Assembly: GCA_030681615.1 (NCBI GenBank)
Contig: JAUXSA010000096.1
Coordinates: 1-55,862, forward strand
Direction: 5' to 3'
Length of the DNA: 55,862 nucleotides
DNA from: Bacteroidota bacterium
GTDB taxonomy: Bacteria; Bacteroidota; Bacteroidia; B-17B0; Aurantibacillaceae
Positions within the stretch are counted from its first letter, which is position 1, and each line of letters opens with the position of its first letter. The notes beneath the pieces were generated by a model, which saw nothing but the letters and a program-made list of their open reading frames with translations, was not told the DNA's origin and ran no database searches. Positions 8,164 to 17,180 of the stretch are shown piece by piece. A program made the translations under genes and the position numbers.

Positions 8164-8919
8164 TTGTTTAAGTTCATAGGAGCTGCATTAGGATTTTTCT
8201 TTTTTGGAAGACATTTTTTTGGCGCAATTGTTGGCTTCATTATTGGCTCTGCAATTGATAATTTTATAACAATTAAAGCAAGTGGCGGTAAAGGCCAAAA
8301 TGTTTTCGATTATTACCGCCAGCAGGCGTCTCAACCTAACGAGGATTTTGCAACCATGCTCATGGCCCTTTCTGCAGCAGTAATGAAAGCCGATGGTAAA
8401 ACCTTAAAAGCAGAGCTGGATTACATAAAAGCCTTTTTTGCACAACAATTTGGTCCGCAATTTACCGGCCCGCACTTACAAACTTTAAAACAATTTTTAG
8501 ACGCTCCAAATATTCCGTTAGACCAGATCTGCCAGGACATTAACCAACGTACTAATGTGGAGGTGCGCATACAGCTGATACATTATTTATTTGGCATTGC
8601 TAAAGCAGATGGACACGTAGCAGAGGCAGAGGTGAGTGTAATAAAACATATTGCCGTTCTATTACAAATATCTACTACCGATTTTGAGAGCGTTAAAAAC
8701 ATGTTCTACCGCGATGTTAATTCCGATTATCATGTTTTAGGTATTGAACCAACTGCTAGCGAAGAAGAAATTAAAAAAGCATACCGTCAAATGGCCGTGC
8801 GTTATCACCCCGATAAAGTCATCCACATGGGCGAAGAATATCAAAAAGGGGCCAAAGAAAAATTCCAAAAGATCCAGGAAGCATACGAGAACATCAAAAA
8901 GAACAGAGGTATCTCATAA
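8164..8919 (+). CDS. TerB-DnaJ (DjlA-like) co-chaperone
   Basis: A 251-residue protein. A glycine-rich hydrophobic N-terminus (residues 3-30) should anchor it in the inner membrane. A TerB-like helical domain follows at about 50-165 ([26 protein letters not shown], two acidic helix pairs). A C-terminal J domain (about 190-248) has the HPD motif at 215-217, which stimulates the ATPase of DnaK. This order matches DjlA-type membrane co-chaperones. The start is TTG at 8164 with AAGG just upstream; no ATG is available that would keep the membrane segment. It appears to be transcribed alone. Confidence 0.88.
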   Translation: MFKFIGAALGFFFFGRHFFGAIVGFIIGSAIDNFITIKASGGKGQNVFDYYRQQASQPNEDFATMLMALSAAVMKADGKTLKAELDYIKAFFAQQFGPQFTGPHLQTLKQFLDAPNIPLDQICQDINQRTNVEVRIQLIHYLFGIAKADGHVAEAEVSVIKHIAVLLQISTTDFESVKNMFYRDVNSDYHVLGIEPTASEEEIKKAYRQMAVRYHPDKVIHMGEEYQKGAKEKFQKIQEAYENIKKNRGIS

Positions 8920-9068
8920 ACACTCAAAGCCCTTGTTAACAAGGCAATTGCTTCACTTTTTTCTCTTATTTTAAAGCTATATATATTTAATCTGCGGTTA
9001 CATATGTAAGAAATTCTCACTTTTTGCGCCTTTTTTCTTTTCCATGCCATCTACCTTTATTCCTGTTA

Positions 9069-9083
9069 ATGGAATAATTCCAT
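9069..9083. promoter_or_regulatory. Perfect 15-bp inverted repeat before the NtrC-type gene
   Basis: ATGGAATAATTCCAT is a perfect palindrome around a central A, 32 bases before the start codon of the sigma-54 regulator. It is a plausible operator for autoregulation or for another factor. It is the only copy I noticed in the window. Confidence 0.3.
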
Positions 9084-9115
9084 AAAGCGGAAAAAAAAAG
9101 ATAAACAATAAAAAT

Positions 9116-10468
9116 ATGAGCGCATTAAAAATATTTATAGTTGAAGATGATGCTTGGTTTGGCGAATTATTAAAACATCATTTATCGTTGAATCCTGATT
9201 ATCAATTGCATTTATTTAAAACAGCGAAAGACTGTTTGATGAATTTACATTTAAGGCCTGATATTATTTGTGTTGATTTTGGTCTGCCAGATATGAATGG
9301 TGATCTGCTTTTAGAAAGGATCAGGGAATATTCAAAAAATATCCCGGTAATTGTTATCAGCGGCCAGGAAGATATTTCGATCGCAGTTAATTTTCTGAAG
9401 TCGGGTGCCCGCGATTATATTATTAAAGATGAGAATACAAAAGATATGCTATGGAATTCTATTTTAAAAATTTCCGAGAATATCGAATTAAAAAAAGAAG
9501 TTGAAGAATTAAAAGAGCAGTTGGAGCAAAAATTCAGCTTCGAAAAAACTATTATTGGGCAAAGTGACGCACTTAAAAAAACCTTTATACTTATTGAGAA
9601 GGCAATTAAGTCGAACATTAATATTTCTGTTACCGGCGAAACCGGCACAGGCAAAGAAGTTATTGCAAAGGCCATTCATTATAACGGTGATAGAAAGAAA
9701 AAACCTTTTGTAGCGGTTAACATGGCTGCAATTCCTACAGAGCTTATTGAAAGTGAATTATTTGGTTACGAAAAGGGTGCCTTTACAGGAGCTCAAAATA
9801 AAAGGATCGGAAAATTTGAAGAAGCCAATGGCGGAACGATATTTTTAGATGAGATCGCCGAGTTGGACCTTAACTTACAAAGTAAAATATTACGGGTATT
9901 GCAGGAGAGGGAAATTGTAAGGCTTGGAGGGAACGAGCATGTTAAAATCGATGCTAGAATTATAACGGCAACACATAAAAATTTATTGGAAGAAGTTAAA
10001 AAAGGAAAATTTAGAGAAGATCTTTTTTACAGGATCATAGGTTTACCAATTGAATTACCGCCGTTAAGGAGTAGGGGAAATGATGTTTTAATACTGGCAA
10101 AATATTTTGTGGATGAATTTTGTAAAGAAAATAAACTTAAACCTAACAGCCTTTCGGATTCTGCAAAAGATAAATTGCTAAAACACAGTTACCCTGGTAA
10201 TGTTAGGGAATTAAAATCAATGATCGATCTTGCTTGTGTTATGAGTGATGGTAAAGAAATAACGGATAGCGATATTAGTTTTAATGATCTTAAAGGCGAT
10301 GAATTATTTACAGCTGAAGAAAAAAGTTTGAAGGAATATAATAATGATATAATTCGTTTTTATTTAAAAAAATATAGTCACGATGTGTTGGAAGTGGCAA
10401 AAAGATTGGAGATCGGAAAATCAACAATTTATAACCTCCTTCAAAGAAGAGAGATCGCAATTGATTAA
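9116..10468 (+). CDS. NtrC-family sigma-54-dependent response regulator
   Basis: A 450-residue regulator with three domains. Receiver 1-118: acidic pair D11/D12, phosphoacceptor D54 in VDFGLPDMNG, Lys near 103 (YIIKDE). AAA+ domain about 140-370: Walker A GETGTGKE near 173, the sigma-54 contact loop GAFTGA near 221, and Walker B IFLDE near 241. C-terminal Fis-type helix-turn-helix about 415-450 (VAKRLEIGKSTIYNLLQRRE). When phosphorylated, such proteins hydrolyse ATP to open sigma-54 promoters. The hybrid kinase starts 20 bases downstream, which makes it the likely partner, and a sigma-54 promoter lies at 14072-14088. All key residues are present. Confidence 0.95.
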   Translation: MSALKIFIVEDDAWFGELLKHHLSLNPDYQLHLFKTAKDCLMNLHLRPDIICVDFGLPDMNGDLLLERIREYSKNIPVIVISGQEDISIAVNFLKSGARDYIIKDENTKDMLWNSILKISENIELKKEVEELKEQLEQKFSFEKTIIGQSDALKKTFILIEKAIKSNINISVTGETGTGKEVIAKAIHYNGDRKKKPFVAVNMAAIPTELIESELFGYEKGAFTGAQNKRIGKFEEANGGTIFLDEIAELDLNLQSKILRVLQEREIVRLGGNEHVKIDARIITATHKNLLEEVKKGKFREDLFYRIIGLPIELPPLRSRGNDVLILAKYFVDEFCKENKLKPNSLSDSAKDKLLKHSYPGNVRELKSMIDLACVMSDGKEITDSDISFNDLKGDELFTAEEKSLKEYNNDIIRFYLKKYSHDVLEVAKRLEIGKSTIYNLLQRREIAID

Positions 10469-10488
10469 TAGTATAAAAAATTAACACA

Positions 10489-12999
10489 ATGGAATTAAAT
10501 GCAATACTTCAAAAGCAGGTCACAGCACATTTAACTGCCCATCAGTTGAATGATCCTTCATTTAAACAATTTATAAATGAAATTAACAGATCGTATGTTT
10601 CGTTCCAAGAAAATAAAGAACACACAGAAATAGCTTTTAAGTTAAGCGAAAAAGTATTGGTGAAAAGAAAAGAAACAGAAAAAGACCTTGCTACTACGTT
10701 ACAATTATTAACAACACTTTTTTCTAATTTGAATTCCGGGATCATAGCGGAGGATGAAAACAGAAAGATCCTTTTTACCAATCAAATGTATTGCGATATG
10801 TTTTCCATTCCGTTAGCTCCGGCGTCAATGGTAGGTATGGATTATTCTGATTCGGCAGAGCAAACCAAAGAACTATTTAAAAAGCCCATTTCTTATATTG
10901 CCGAAATAAATAAATTATTACATTTTAGAGCACCTGTTTTAGATCATGTGTTAGAAATGGTTGATGGAAGATTTTTTGAAAGAAGTTATATGCCTATATA
11001 TAATGACGATGTATTTAAAGGCACTTTGTGGAAATATACGGATGTTACCGAAAAAATTAAGACAGAAAACGAATTAAGAAGATCAGAAGAAAATTACCGG
11101 AACATGATCGAACATGCATCGGATATTATTTATAAGACGGATCATAATGGTTTATTCAGATTCGCCAATCCTGTTGCTGAACGAATTACCGGTTACAAAA
11201 TGGAAGAGTTGCATAAAATGCATTTTTCTGATCTTATAAATCCTGAGTACAAACTCAGAGCAGTAAAATTTTATTTGCAACAGGTTCGTAAAAAAATCTC
11301 ATCTACTTATTTTGAGTTTCCTATTATTACCAAAAAAGGTAAAGAAGTTTGGATAGGACAAAGTGTTCAGTATTCTTTGTTAGATGTAAATTCAGATGAT
11401 TTTGAACTGGTAGCGCTTGCTATTGATATTACTGCAAAAAAAACTCTGGAAAGACAACTTGAAGCATCCTTCGTTAAAGCAGAAGAAGCGTCTAAAGCAA
11501 AGGAGTCTTTTTTGGCCAATATGAGTCACGAGATTCGCACACCTTTAAATGCAATTATTGGTATGATAAGGGAATTAAGAAAAGATGATCTTACTGCTAC
11601 ACAAAAAGCATATGTTGAAAATAGTTCTGTGGCTTCAAAACATTTACTTTCCATAATTAATAATGTTTTGGATATTTCGAAAATAGAAGCTGGTGAACTC
11701 ACACTTGATAACGAACATTTTACTTTGGACCAGTCTGTTAATAATATTTTATCAATCATGTCTGCCCGTGCAGAAGAGAAAGGCATCTATATTAGATCTG
11801 AGGTCTCTCCTCAAATTCACAAAGCTTTATTAGGCGATCAATTACGTGTTGAGCAGATCTTGTTAAACCTTGTTGGTAATGCGGTTAAATTCACAAATAA
11901 CGGAGGCGTAACAATTAAATGTGAATTGTTAAAAGAGACTGAGTTAGAACAAACAATTCAAATAGCTGTTTCTGATACCGGTGTTGGTATGGATGAACAT
12001 TATTTAAAGAACATATTTAAGAAATTTTCGCAGGAAGATAAATCGGTTTCAAGAAAGTATGGTGGCACAGGCCTTGGCCTTGCTATTACTTTTGAGCTAA
12101 TGCAATTGATGCATGGTAATATTGATGTAAAAAGCGAAAAAAATGTTGGCACCACATTCAGTGTATACATTACATTTAAAAAAGGCGATGCTACTCATAT
12201 AAAAGGTCTATTCAAATCTACCGAAGAAATAGATATTGAAAATGTTAGGATATTGCTTGTAGAAGATAATGAGATTAACCGCCTGGTTGCTCAGAATACA
12301 TTTAAATATTATAACTGCATTGTAGATGAGGCAGTAAATGGTTTAGATGCGTTAGAAAAAGTAAAACAAAATGCATATGACATAATTTTAATGGACATTC
12401 AAATGCCGGAAATGGATGGACTACAGGCAACTCAGAAAATAAGACATGAATTAAAAAACGCTACACCTATTGTGGCCTTAACAGCAAATGCTTTTAAGAG
12501 TGAAATTGAAAAATGTAAAATGGCAGGCATGAACGATTATATTACCAAACCTTTTGAAGAAACTGCACTTATAAAACTTATTTCAAGATACACTAAAAAG
12601 AAAGTTCCCGGTGAGCCTGTAAATAAAGTAATTAATATAAGCGAAAACTCTTTAAAGCTATATGATCTGAAACCATTAAAAGAGATGAGTAGAGGTGATA
12701 ATACATTTATCAATAAGATGATCACTTTGTTTATTGAACAAACTAAACTGTCTTTAAATGAGATCAATTCTGCGCACGTAGGCAAAGATTATGAAACTAT
12801 TTGTAAAGTTGCACACCGTTTAAAATCAAGTATAGATAATTTGGGTATATCTTCTATAAAAAAAGAGATCAGAGAATTAGAAAAACTATCTAAAGAACCT
12901 GTTCTTTTACCTGAGATAGCAGCGCTAATACTGCTTATTAATTCTACACTGTCAAAAGTACTCGAACATTTACCCTCCGAAATTTTAAAGGCCCATTAG
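10489..12999 (+). CDS. Hybrid PAS histidine kinase with receiver and HPt domains
   Basis: An 836-residue protein without obvious membrane helices, so probably cytoplasmic. Order: helical N-terminus; PAS about 70-190; PAS about 205-325; HisKA with the phospho-His in MSHEIRTPLNAI (near 347); HATPase with the N, G1 and G2 boxes about 455-570 (NAVKFTN, DTGVGM, GGTGLGL); receiver about 585-705 with D near 636 (LMDIQMPEMDG); HPt about 735-830 with His near 776 (AHRLKSS). This is a full phosphorelay in one chain. Its terminal HPt could pass phosphate to the NtrC-type regulator encoded 20 bases upstream or to the single receivers nearby. A clear terminator closes the unit. Confidence 0.95.
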   Translation: MELNAILQKQVTAHLTAHQLNDPSFKQFINEINRSYVSFQENKEHTEIAFKLSEKVLVKRKETEKDLATTLQLLTTLFSNLNSGIIAEDENRKILFTNQMYCDMFSIPLAPASMVGMDYSDSAEQTKELFKKPISYIAEINKLLHFRAPVLDHVLEMVDGRFFERSYMPIYNDDVFKGTLWKYTDVTEKIKTENELRRSEENYRNMIEHASDIIYKTDHNGLFRFANPVAERITGYKMEELHKMHFSDLINPEYKLRAVKFYLQQVRKKISSTYFEFPIITKKGKEVWIGQSVQYSLLDVNSDDFELVALAIDITAKKTLERQLEASFVKAEEASKAKESFLANMSHEIRTPLNAIIGMIRELRKDDLTATQKAYVENSSVASKHLLSIINNVLDISKIEAGELTLDNEHFTLDQSVNNILSIMSARAEEKGIYIRSEVSPQIHKALLGDQLRVEQILLNLVGNAVKFTNNGGVTIKCELLKETELEQTIQIAVSDTGVGMDEHYLKNIFKKFSQEDKSVSRKYGGTGLGLAITFELMQLMHGNIDVKSEKNVGTTFSVYITFKKGDATHIKGLFKSTEEIDIENVRILLVEDNEINRLVAQNTFKYYNCIVDEAVNGLDALEKVKQNAYDIILMDIQMPEMDGLQATQKIRHELKNATPIVALTANAFKSEIEKCKMAGMNDYITKPFEETALIKLISRYTKKKVPGEPVNKVINISENSLKLYDLKPLKEMSRGDNTFINKMITLFIEQTKLSLNEINSAHVGKDYETICKVAHRLKSSIDNLGISSIKKEIRELEKLSKEPVLLPEIAALILLINSTLSKVLEHLPSEILKAH

Positions 13000-13011
13000 G
13001 GCTTTTTTTTG
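12984..13011 (+). terminator. Intrinsic terminator of the kinase gene
   Basis: AAAGGCCC and GGGC flank an ATTA loop, followed by a run of eight T residues. The stem begins inside the last codons of the kinase gene (the stop codon TAG lies in the hairpin). It separates the regulator-kinase pair from the genes at 13147 onward. Confidence 0.85.
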
Positions 13012-13146
13012 TCCAAACATGTACAGGTTTTGGATAGTTTTCCATTTTTTGGAAAAAGAATAATGATCAGTTTTTTTAAAATTATGATCTTCAGTTAATT
13101 AAGATCAGGCATGGTTGTGGGAATACGCTTCGTAAACTTATAAATC

Positions 13147-13563
13147 ATGAAAACAAGTATTGACATTAAGATCTTTTTGGTAAACTCTAATTTGTTTTAC
13201 CTTAATATCTATGAACAAAGTTTTAAAAAACTTGGTTATAAAGATGTAACTATTTTTTTAAACGGAGCCGATTGCATTAATGAATTAACCCAAAAGCCCG
13301 ACATTATATTTATGGATAATATTATTAACGATATGAACGGCTCTGAACTTCTTAAAGAAATAAAGTCACTCAATCCAAATATTTATGTGGTATTGGGCAT
13401 TGACCCGGAAGAGATCAAAACGGCTATTAATACTTTAAACTATGGGGTTTTTGATTACATCATCAAAGGTGAAGATGAATTATTCAAAGCAGAAAGTATT
13501 CTTGTAAAAATTAGTAAGCTTCGCTCTATTATTCAACGAAAGTCGTTAAATATTTGCTTTTAA
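13147..13563 (+). CDS. Atypical stand-alone receiver domain
   Basis: 138 residues with the fold and spacing of a receiver, including D57 in IIFMDNI, an MNG turn and Lys near 108 (YIIKGED). The usual acidic pair after strand one is missing: LVNSN replaces LVDDD. Mg2+ binding and ordinary phosphorylation are therefore doubtful. It resembles the receiver of the NtrC-type protein at 9116-10468 in overall pattern, so it may be a diverged partner or decoy for the same kinase. The small exported protein at 13594 starts 30 bases downstream and probably shares its transcript. Confidence 0.8.
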   Translation: MKTSIDIKIFLVNSNLFYLNIYEQSFKKLGYKDVTIFLNGADCINELTQKPDIIFMDNIINDMNGSELLKEIKSLNPNIYVVLGIDPEEIKTAINTLNYGVFDYIIKGEDELFKAESILVKISKLRSIIQRKSLNICF

Positions 13564-13593
13564 ATTTAAGGTCAACAATTCAAAATTATAATT

Positions 13594-14022
13594 ATGAAAA
13601 AAATTATTGCATTATTACTAGTATCTATTAAGATTTGTGCTCAACCTAACCTAACTTTGGCAAAAAAAGACGGAGGAGTGTTGCACGTTTATTCTGGCAT
13701 GGCAATTAGTGCGGGTGTTGGTGCGAAAATTTATTCAATTACAAAAAGACCTATGCTGGCAGCAACTATAGGTTTTTTATCCGGTAGTTTAATAGGTGTT
13801 GGAAAAGAAGCTATCTATGATAAGTTATTGAAAAAAGGGGTTAGTGATAAGTCCGATGCTTTTAAAACAATCTGGGGTTCTGCAATTGGAGGTTTGTGTT
13901 TGAGAATTGGTATTGATGTAAAACAAAAAAATGATATTGAAAAGCAGAATTACCAGGATCTAAATAACGTGACACCTGAAAGTGTTCTAAAAAATGGAAA
14001 TTCCTTCCAGAATATGGAATAA
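13594..14022 (+). CDS. Small exported protein, YfiM-like
   Basis: 142 residues with a signal peptide (1-17, ends KICAQ). The mature part has Gly/Ala-rich segments (SGMAISAGVGAKIY; IGFLSGSLIGVGKEAIYDK) and the pattern GKExxDK followed by a second GSAIGG stretch. This recalls YfiM-type envelope proteins, whose function is unknown; I hold that lightly. The last 35 residues are polar. It follows the atypical receiver by 30 bases and is probably co-transcribed with it. No membrane anchor other than the signal peptide is certain. Confidence 0.6.
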   Translation: MKKIIALLLVSIKICAQPNLTLAKKDGGVLHVYSGMAISAGVGAKIYSITKRPMLAATIGFLSGSLIGVGKEAIYDKLLKKGVSDKSDAFKTIWGSAIGGLCLRIGIDVKQKNDIEKQNYQDLNNVTPESVLKNGNSFQNME

Positions 14023-14071
14023 TGGCACAACACTAATTTTAGAAATGCTTGATTCTATTGGGTTTCAGGAT

Positions 14072-14088
14072 TTGGCACACATTATGCA
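14072..14088 (+). promoter_or_regulatory. Sigma-54 promoter
   Basis: TTGGCACACATTATGCA fits the sigma-54 consensus TGGCAC-N5-TTGCW with one mismatch, and the invariant GG and GC dinucleotides have the correct spacing (12 bases between their first bases). It lies 62 bases upstream of the small exported protein at 14150, in a non-coding gap, and only 3.6 kb from a sigma-54 activator gene. I found no comparable match in the other intergenic regions I read. Confidence 0.65.
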
Positions 14089-14149
14089 ATACTATATACA
14101 ACAGCATAATTGTAAAAATTAAAAAATCATCCCATAAAAATCAGAAGCC

Positions 14150-14485
14150 ATGAAAACTACAATCTTATTACTAATCGTAACAGTAAAAATTTATTCACAA
14201 TCAGGTTTAAATTTTAAAAGTGAGTTCAATACGCCGAATCTTTTTTCTGGAATGTCAACAGGTCCTGGAAAAATAAATAAAGAAAATAATTACGACAGAA
14301 TGATGAATGTTATTTTTTATGGTAGCGAAACAGTTTCTGGTGTTAATTCAGACTCATATATCACTCGTACTTCTACCGATTCATACAAAAGAAATATCCT
14401 GGTAAAACAATATTTTCAAAAAAATAATACTACTGTGGAGCTAGAAAAAACAGAAACTTTAGTAAGTATCAACGAAAAATTCTAA
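14150..14485 (+). CDS. Small exported protein of unknown function
   Basis: 111 residues: signal peptide 1-17 (ends VKIYSQ), then a polar, Ser/Thr/Asn-rich mature part with no cysteine and no recognisable domain. The start of the protein resembles that of the 13594 product (MKxxI-LLL-V-xKI-xxQ), but the rest does not. Its own promoter is the sigma-54 site 62 bases upstream, and a strong terminator follows 28 bases after the stop, so it is a monocistronic unit. I infer it is an output of the sigma-54 block. Confidence 0.65.
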   Translation: MKTTILLLIVTVKIYSQSGLNFKSEFNTPNLFSGMSTGPGKINKENNYDRMMNVIFYGSETVSGVNSDSYITRTSTDSYKRNILVKQYFQKNNTTVELEKTETLVSINEKF

Positions 14486-14513
14486 TTCACTAGTATTACA
14501 ATTAATAAACGAG

Positions 14514-14552
14514 CCCGCCTTTTTTGTTTCATGGCAAAAAAGCGGGATTTTT
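14514..14552 (+). terminator. Intrinsic terminator before hrpB
   Basis: The arms CCCGC-(C)-TTTTTTG and CAAAAAAGCGGG form a 12-pair stem with one bulged C and an eight-base loop, followed by ATTTTTATTT. It lies over the upstream end of the open frame of hrpB, which argues that hrpB starts downstream of it. Confidence 0.85.
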
Positions 14553-14580
14553 ATTTATAAAATTCATTAAACAGATTTAT

Positions 14581-14588
14581 TATCTTTG
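14581..14588 (+). promoter_or_regulatory. Putative -7 element (TATCTTTG) of hrpB
   Basis: TATCTTTG matches TAnnTTTG, lies between the terminator at 14514-14552 and the TTG at 14608, and would give a leader of about 15 bases. No clear -33 box. The element supports the TTG start. Confidence 0.4.
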
Positions 14589-14607
14589 TTTCAAACAAAG
14601 TAAAATA

Positions 14608-17091
14608 TTGTCTTTCGACCCATTTAAAATAAAATTACCGGTAACAGAAATTATTTCTTTTGTGCGCGAACAACTTGCGCAACAAAATACGTTAATTGTA
14701 AATGCCCCACCGGGTGCAGGTAAAAGTACGTTATTGCCACTTGCGCTGATGGAGGAGGAGTGGCTTAACGGAAAAAAAATAATTATGTTGGAGCCACGCC
14801 GTTTAGCTGCAAGAACTATTGCAATACGAATGGCTTCTTTATTGGATGATGAGATTGGAAAAAAAGTTGGGTACCGTGTTCGCTTTGATAACCGTGTAAG
14901 TGCGCATACAAAGATAGAAGTAGTTACCGAAGGAATTCTCACACGCATGTTACAAAGCGATAATGCTTTAGAAGACGTTGGTTTAGTTATTTTTGATGAA
15001 TTTCATGAGCGGAGTTTGAATGCCGATATTGCTATGGCTTTGTGCCGTGAGTCGCAACAGGTGTTACGCCCTGATCTTAGGATCATGATCATGAGTGCAA
15101 CATTGAATATGCCACAACTTACGCAGTTATTAAAAGCGCCTGTTGCCATAAGCGAAGGCAAACAGTATCCCGTTGAAATAAAATATACAAACGATGCTGA
15201 CGAAAAGTTGTTACCAGAACTAACAGCGAGAACCGTTATGACGGCTGTTAAAGAGCATGATGGTGATGTTTTGGTTTTCCTTCCAGGCGAAGGGGAAATA
15301 AAAAAGTGTGAAGAGCTTTTAAGAGGACAACTTCCGGATGTTTCAATTCATCCTTTGTATGGGCAGCTGCCACAAGCGGAGCAACAATTTGCTATCATGC
15401 CAAATAAATTCGGTAAACGTAAAGTTGTTTTAGCTACTTCCATTGCAGAAACGAGTTTAACTATAGAAGGAGTTCGTATAGTTGTTGATTCTGGTTTTGG
15501 AAAAAGCTCGCGTTTTGATACACGTTCGGGCCTTTCTCGTTTAGAAACCTTAAGGATCTCGAAAGATTCTGCCGATCAGCGTGCGGGTAGGGCAGGGCGT
15601 TTAAGCTCAGGTGTTTGTTACCGCATGTGGACAAAAGCCACACACGAACGTTTGGCTGAGCACCGTGTGCCTGAAATTATGGAAGCAGACCTTGCTTCAT
15701 TAGTGTTAGATATGGCAACCTGGGGCGTTAGTAATATTTTATCATTAACCTGGTTAACAAATCCACCCAAAGCAGCTTTAGCACAAGCAACAGAATTATT
15801 ACACCAGTTAAATGCTTTAGAGAATAATAAAATAACAGAACACGGAAAAAGGATCCATCAATTGGCTTGTCACCCGCGTATTGCGCACATGTTATTAATG
15901 TCTAAAGAAGCAAACGAAATAAAATTGGCCACAGATATTGCAGCTGTTTTAGAAGAGCGCGATCCTTTACCAAGAGAAAGTGGTATTGATATTAATTTGC
16001 GAATTGAAGCATTGCGACGTGCGAGAACTAATAATAGTATTGGTCGTTTTGCAAGGATAGAAAAAGTTGCTGCCTCATACAGAAAGATGTTGAACGTAGA
16101 AGTGGATAATGGAGTAGTTGATGTTTTTGAAACCGGTTTATTATTGGCTTTTGCATATCCGGAACGTATAGCTTTTGCAAGACCGGGCAATAACGCGCAA
16201 TTTCAACTGGCAAACGGTAAGTATGCCATGATCGGACATAAAGATGATCTTGCGCACGAGCCCTGGCTGGCTGTTGCGCATATGGATCTGCGTGATGGTT
16301 TGGGAAAAATATTTATGGCAGCGCCGCTAAATCCAAAAGATCTTTTGCCGATGGTAAAAGAGCAGGAAATAATTTTATGGGATACACGCAAAGGTGGAAT
16401 TATTGCGACCAAAGAATTAAAGATCGGTGCTTTGGTATTACAAAGCAAAGCCTTGCCAAATCCAAACGAAGAGCAAATTACAGTAGCTGTTTCTAATGCT
16501 ATTAAAACAGAAGGTGAGAATCTTTTAAATTTTGATGAGGGCATGATCCAGTTGCAGAATAGAATTTTAAGTTTGCACATTTGGAACCCCAATGAGAATT
16601 GGCCCGATGTAAGTACAGAAGTTTTATTAGAGACCAATAAAATTTGGCTGGTACCTTATTTAAAGAATATAAAAAAACCGGAAGATCTAAAAAAGGTAAA
16701 TTTGGTGGAGGCTTTATTTCATTCGTTAGATTGGGAAAAACAGCAAAGTTTAAATAAGTTGGCGCCGCAAAAGCTTGAAGTTCCAAGCGGTTCACATATT
16801 CCTATTCAGTATTTTGCAAATGGTGCTGTGCCCGTTCTTTCGGTGCGACTGCAGGAAGTATTTGGTTTGGCAGATACACCGGTAATTAATAATGGAAAAA
16901 CAAAAGTTGTGATGCATTTACTTTCGCCGGGTTATAAACCTGTGCAGGTAACCGGCGACTTAAAAAGCTTTTGGAATAATTTATATTTTGAAGTTAAAAA
17001 AGAATTGCAACGTCGTTACCCAAAACACGCCTGGCCCGAAGATCCATGGACTGCTCCTGCTGTGGCAAAGGGAAAGAGCTGGAAGAAGTGA
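14608..17091 (+). CDS. hrpB: ATP-dependent RNA helicase HrpB
   Basis: 827 residues from a TTG start (MSFDPFKIKLPVTEI). The frame is open back to 14524, but that part overlaps a terminator and encodes no conserved sequence. DExH-box helicase motifs: Walker A APPGAGKST at 33-41, motif Ia EPRRLAART, motif II DEFH at 130-133, motif III SAT, motif V ATSIAETSLTIEGV and motif VI QRAGRAGR. A helicase-associated helical region and the HrpB-specific C-terminal domain follow (HAWPEDPWTAPA near the end). HrpB acts on RNA; its cellular role is not settled. Length matches the family (about 820). It stands alone, with a TATCTTTG promoter element just upstream. Confidence 0.95.
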   Translation: MSFDPFKIKLPVTEIISFVREQLAQQNTLIVNAPPGAGKSTLLPLALMEEEWLNGKKIIMLEPRRLAARTIAIRMASLLDDEIGKKVGYRVRFDNRVSAHTKIEVVTEGILTRMLQSDNALEDVGLVIFDEFHERSLNADIAMALCRESQQVLRPDLRIMIMSATLNMPQLTQLLKAPVAISEGKQYPVEIKYTNDADEKLLPELTARTVMTAVKEHDGDVLVFLPGEGEIKKCEELLRGQLPDVSIHPLYGQLPQAEQQFAIMPNKFGKRKVVLATSIAETSLTIEGVRIVVDSGFGKSSRFDTRSGLSRLETLRISKDSADQRAGRAGRLSSGVCYRMWTKATHERLAEHRVPEIMEADLASLVLDMATWGVSNILSLTWLTNPPKAALAQATELLHQLNALENNKITEHGKRIHQLACHPRIAHMLLMSKEANEIKLATDIAAVLEERDPLPRESGIDINLRIEALRRARTNNSIGRFARIEKVAASYRKMLNVEVDNGVVDVFETGLLLAFAYPERIAFARPGNNAQFQLANGKYAMIGHKDDLAHEPWLAVAHMDLRDGLGKIFMAAPLNPKDLLPMVKEQEIILWDTRKGGIIATKELKIGALVLQSKALPNPNEEQITVAVSNAIKTEGENLLNFDEGMIQLQNRILSLHIWNPNENWPDVSTEVLLETNKIWLVPYLKNIKKPEDLKKVNLVEALFHSLDWEKQQSLNKLAPQKLEVPSGSHIPIQYFANGAVPVLSVRLQEVFGLADTPVINNGKTKVVMHLLSPGYKPVQVTGDLKSFWNNLYFEVKKELQRRYPKHAWPEDPWTAPAVAKGKSWKK

Positions 17092-17180
17092 TTAATATAT
17101 ATACATAGCTATTCGGACTGAGATAACTTTTTTATTCTATACTCCCCTCTAAATTCAACTTTATAAGTTAATTATTTATT

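Noticed and set aside
8931-8944. Palindrome CCTTGTTAACAAGG after the TerB-DnaJ gene as a terminator
   Set aside because: A perfect palindrome, but with little room for a loop and no T tract directly after it; left unassigned.
14524-14607. N-terminal extension of hrpB starting at 14524
   Set aside because: This part lies in a terminator and over a promoter element, and encodes no conserved HrpB sequence.
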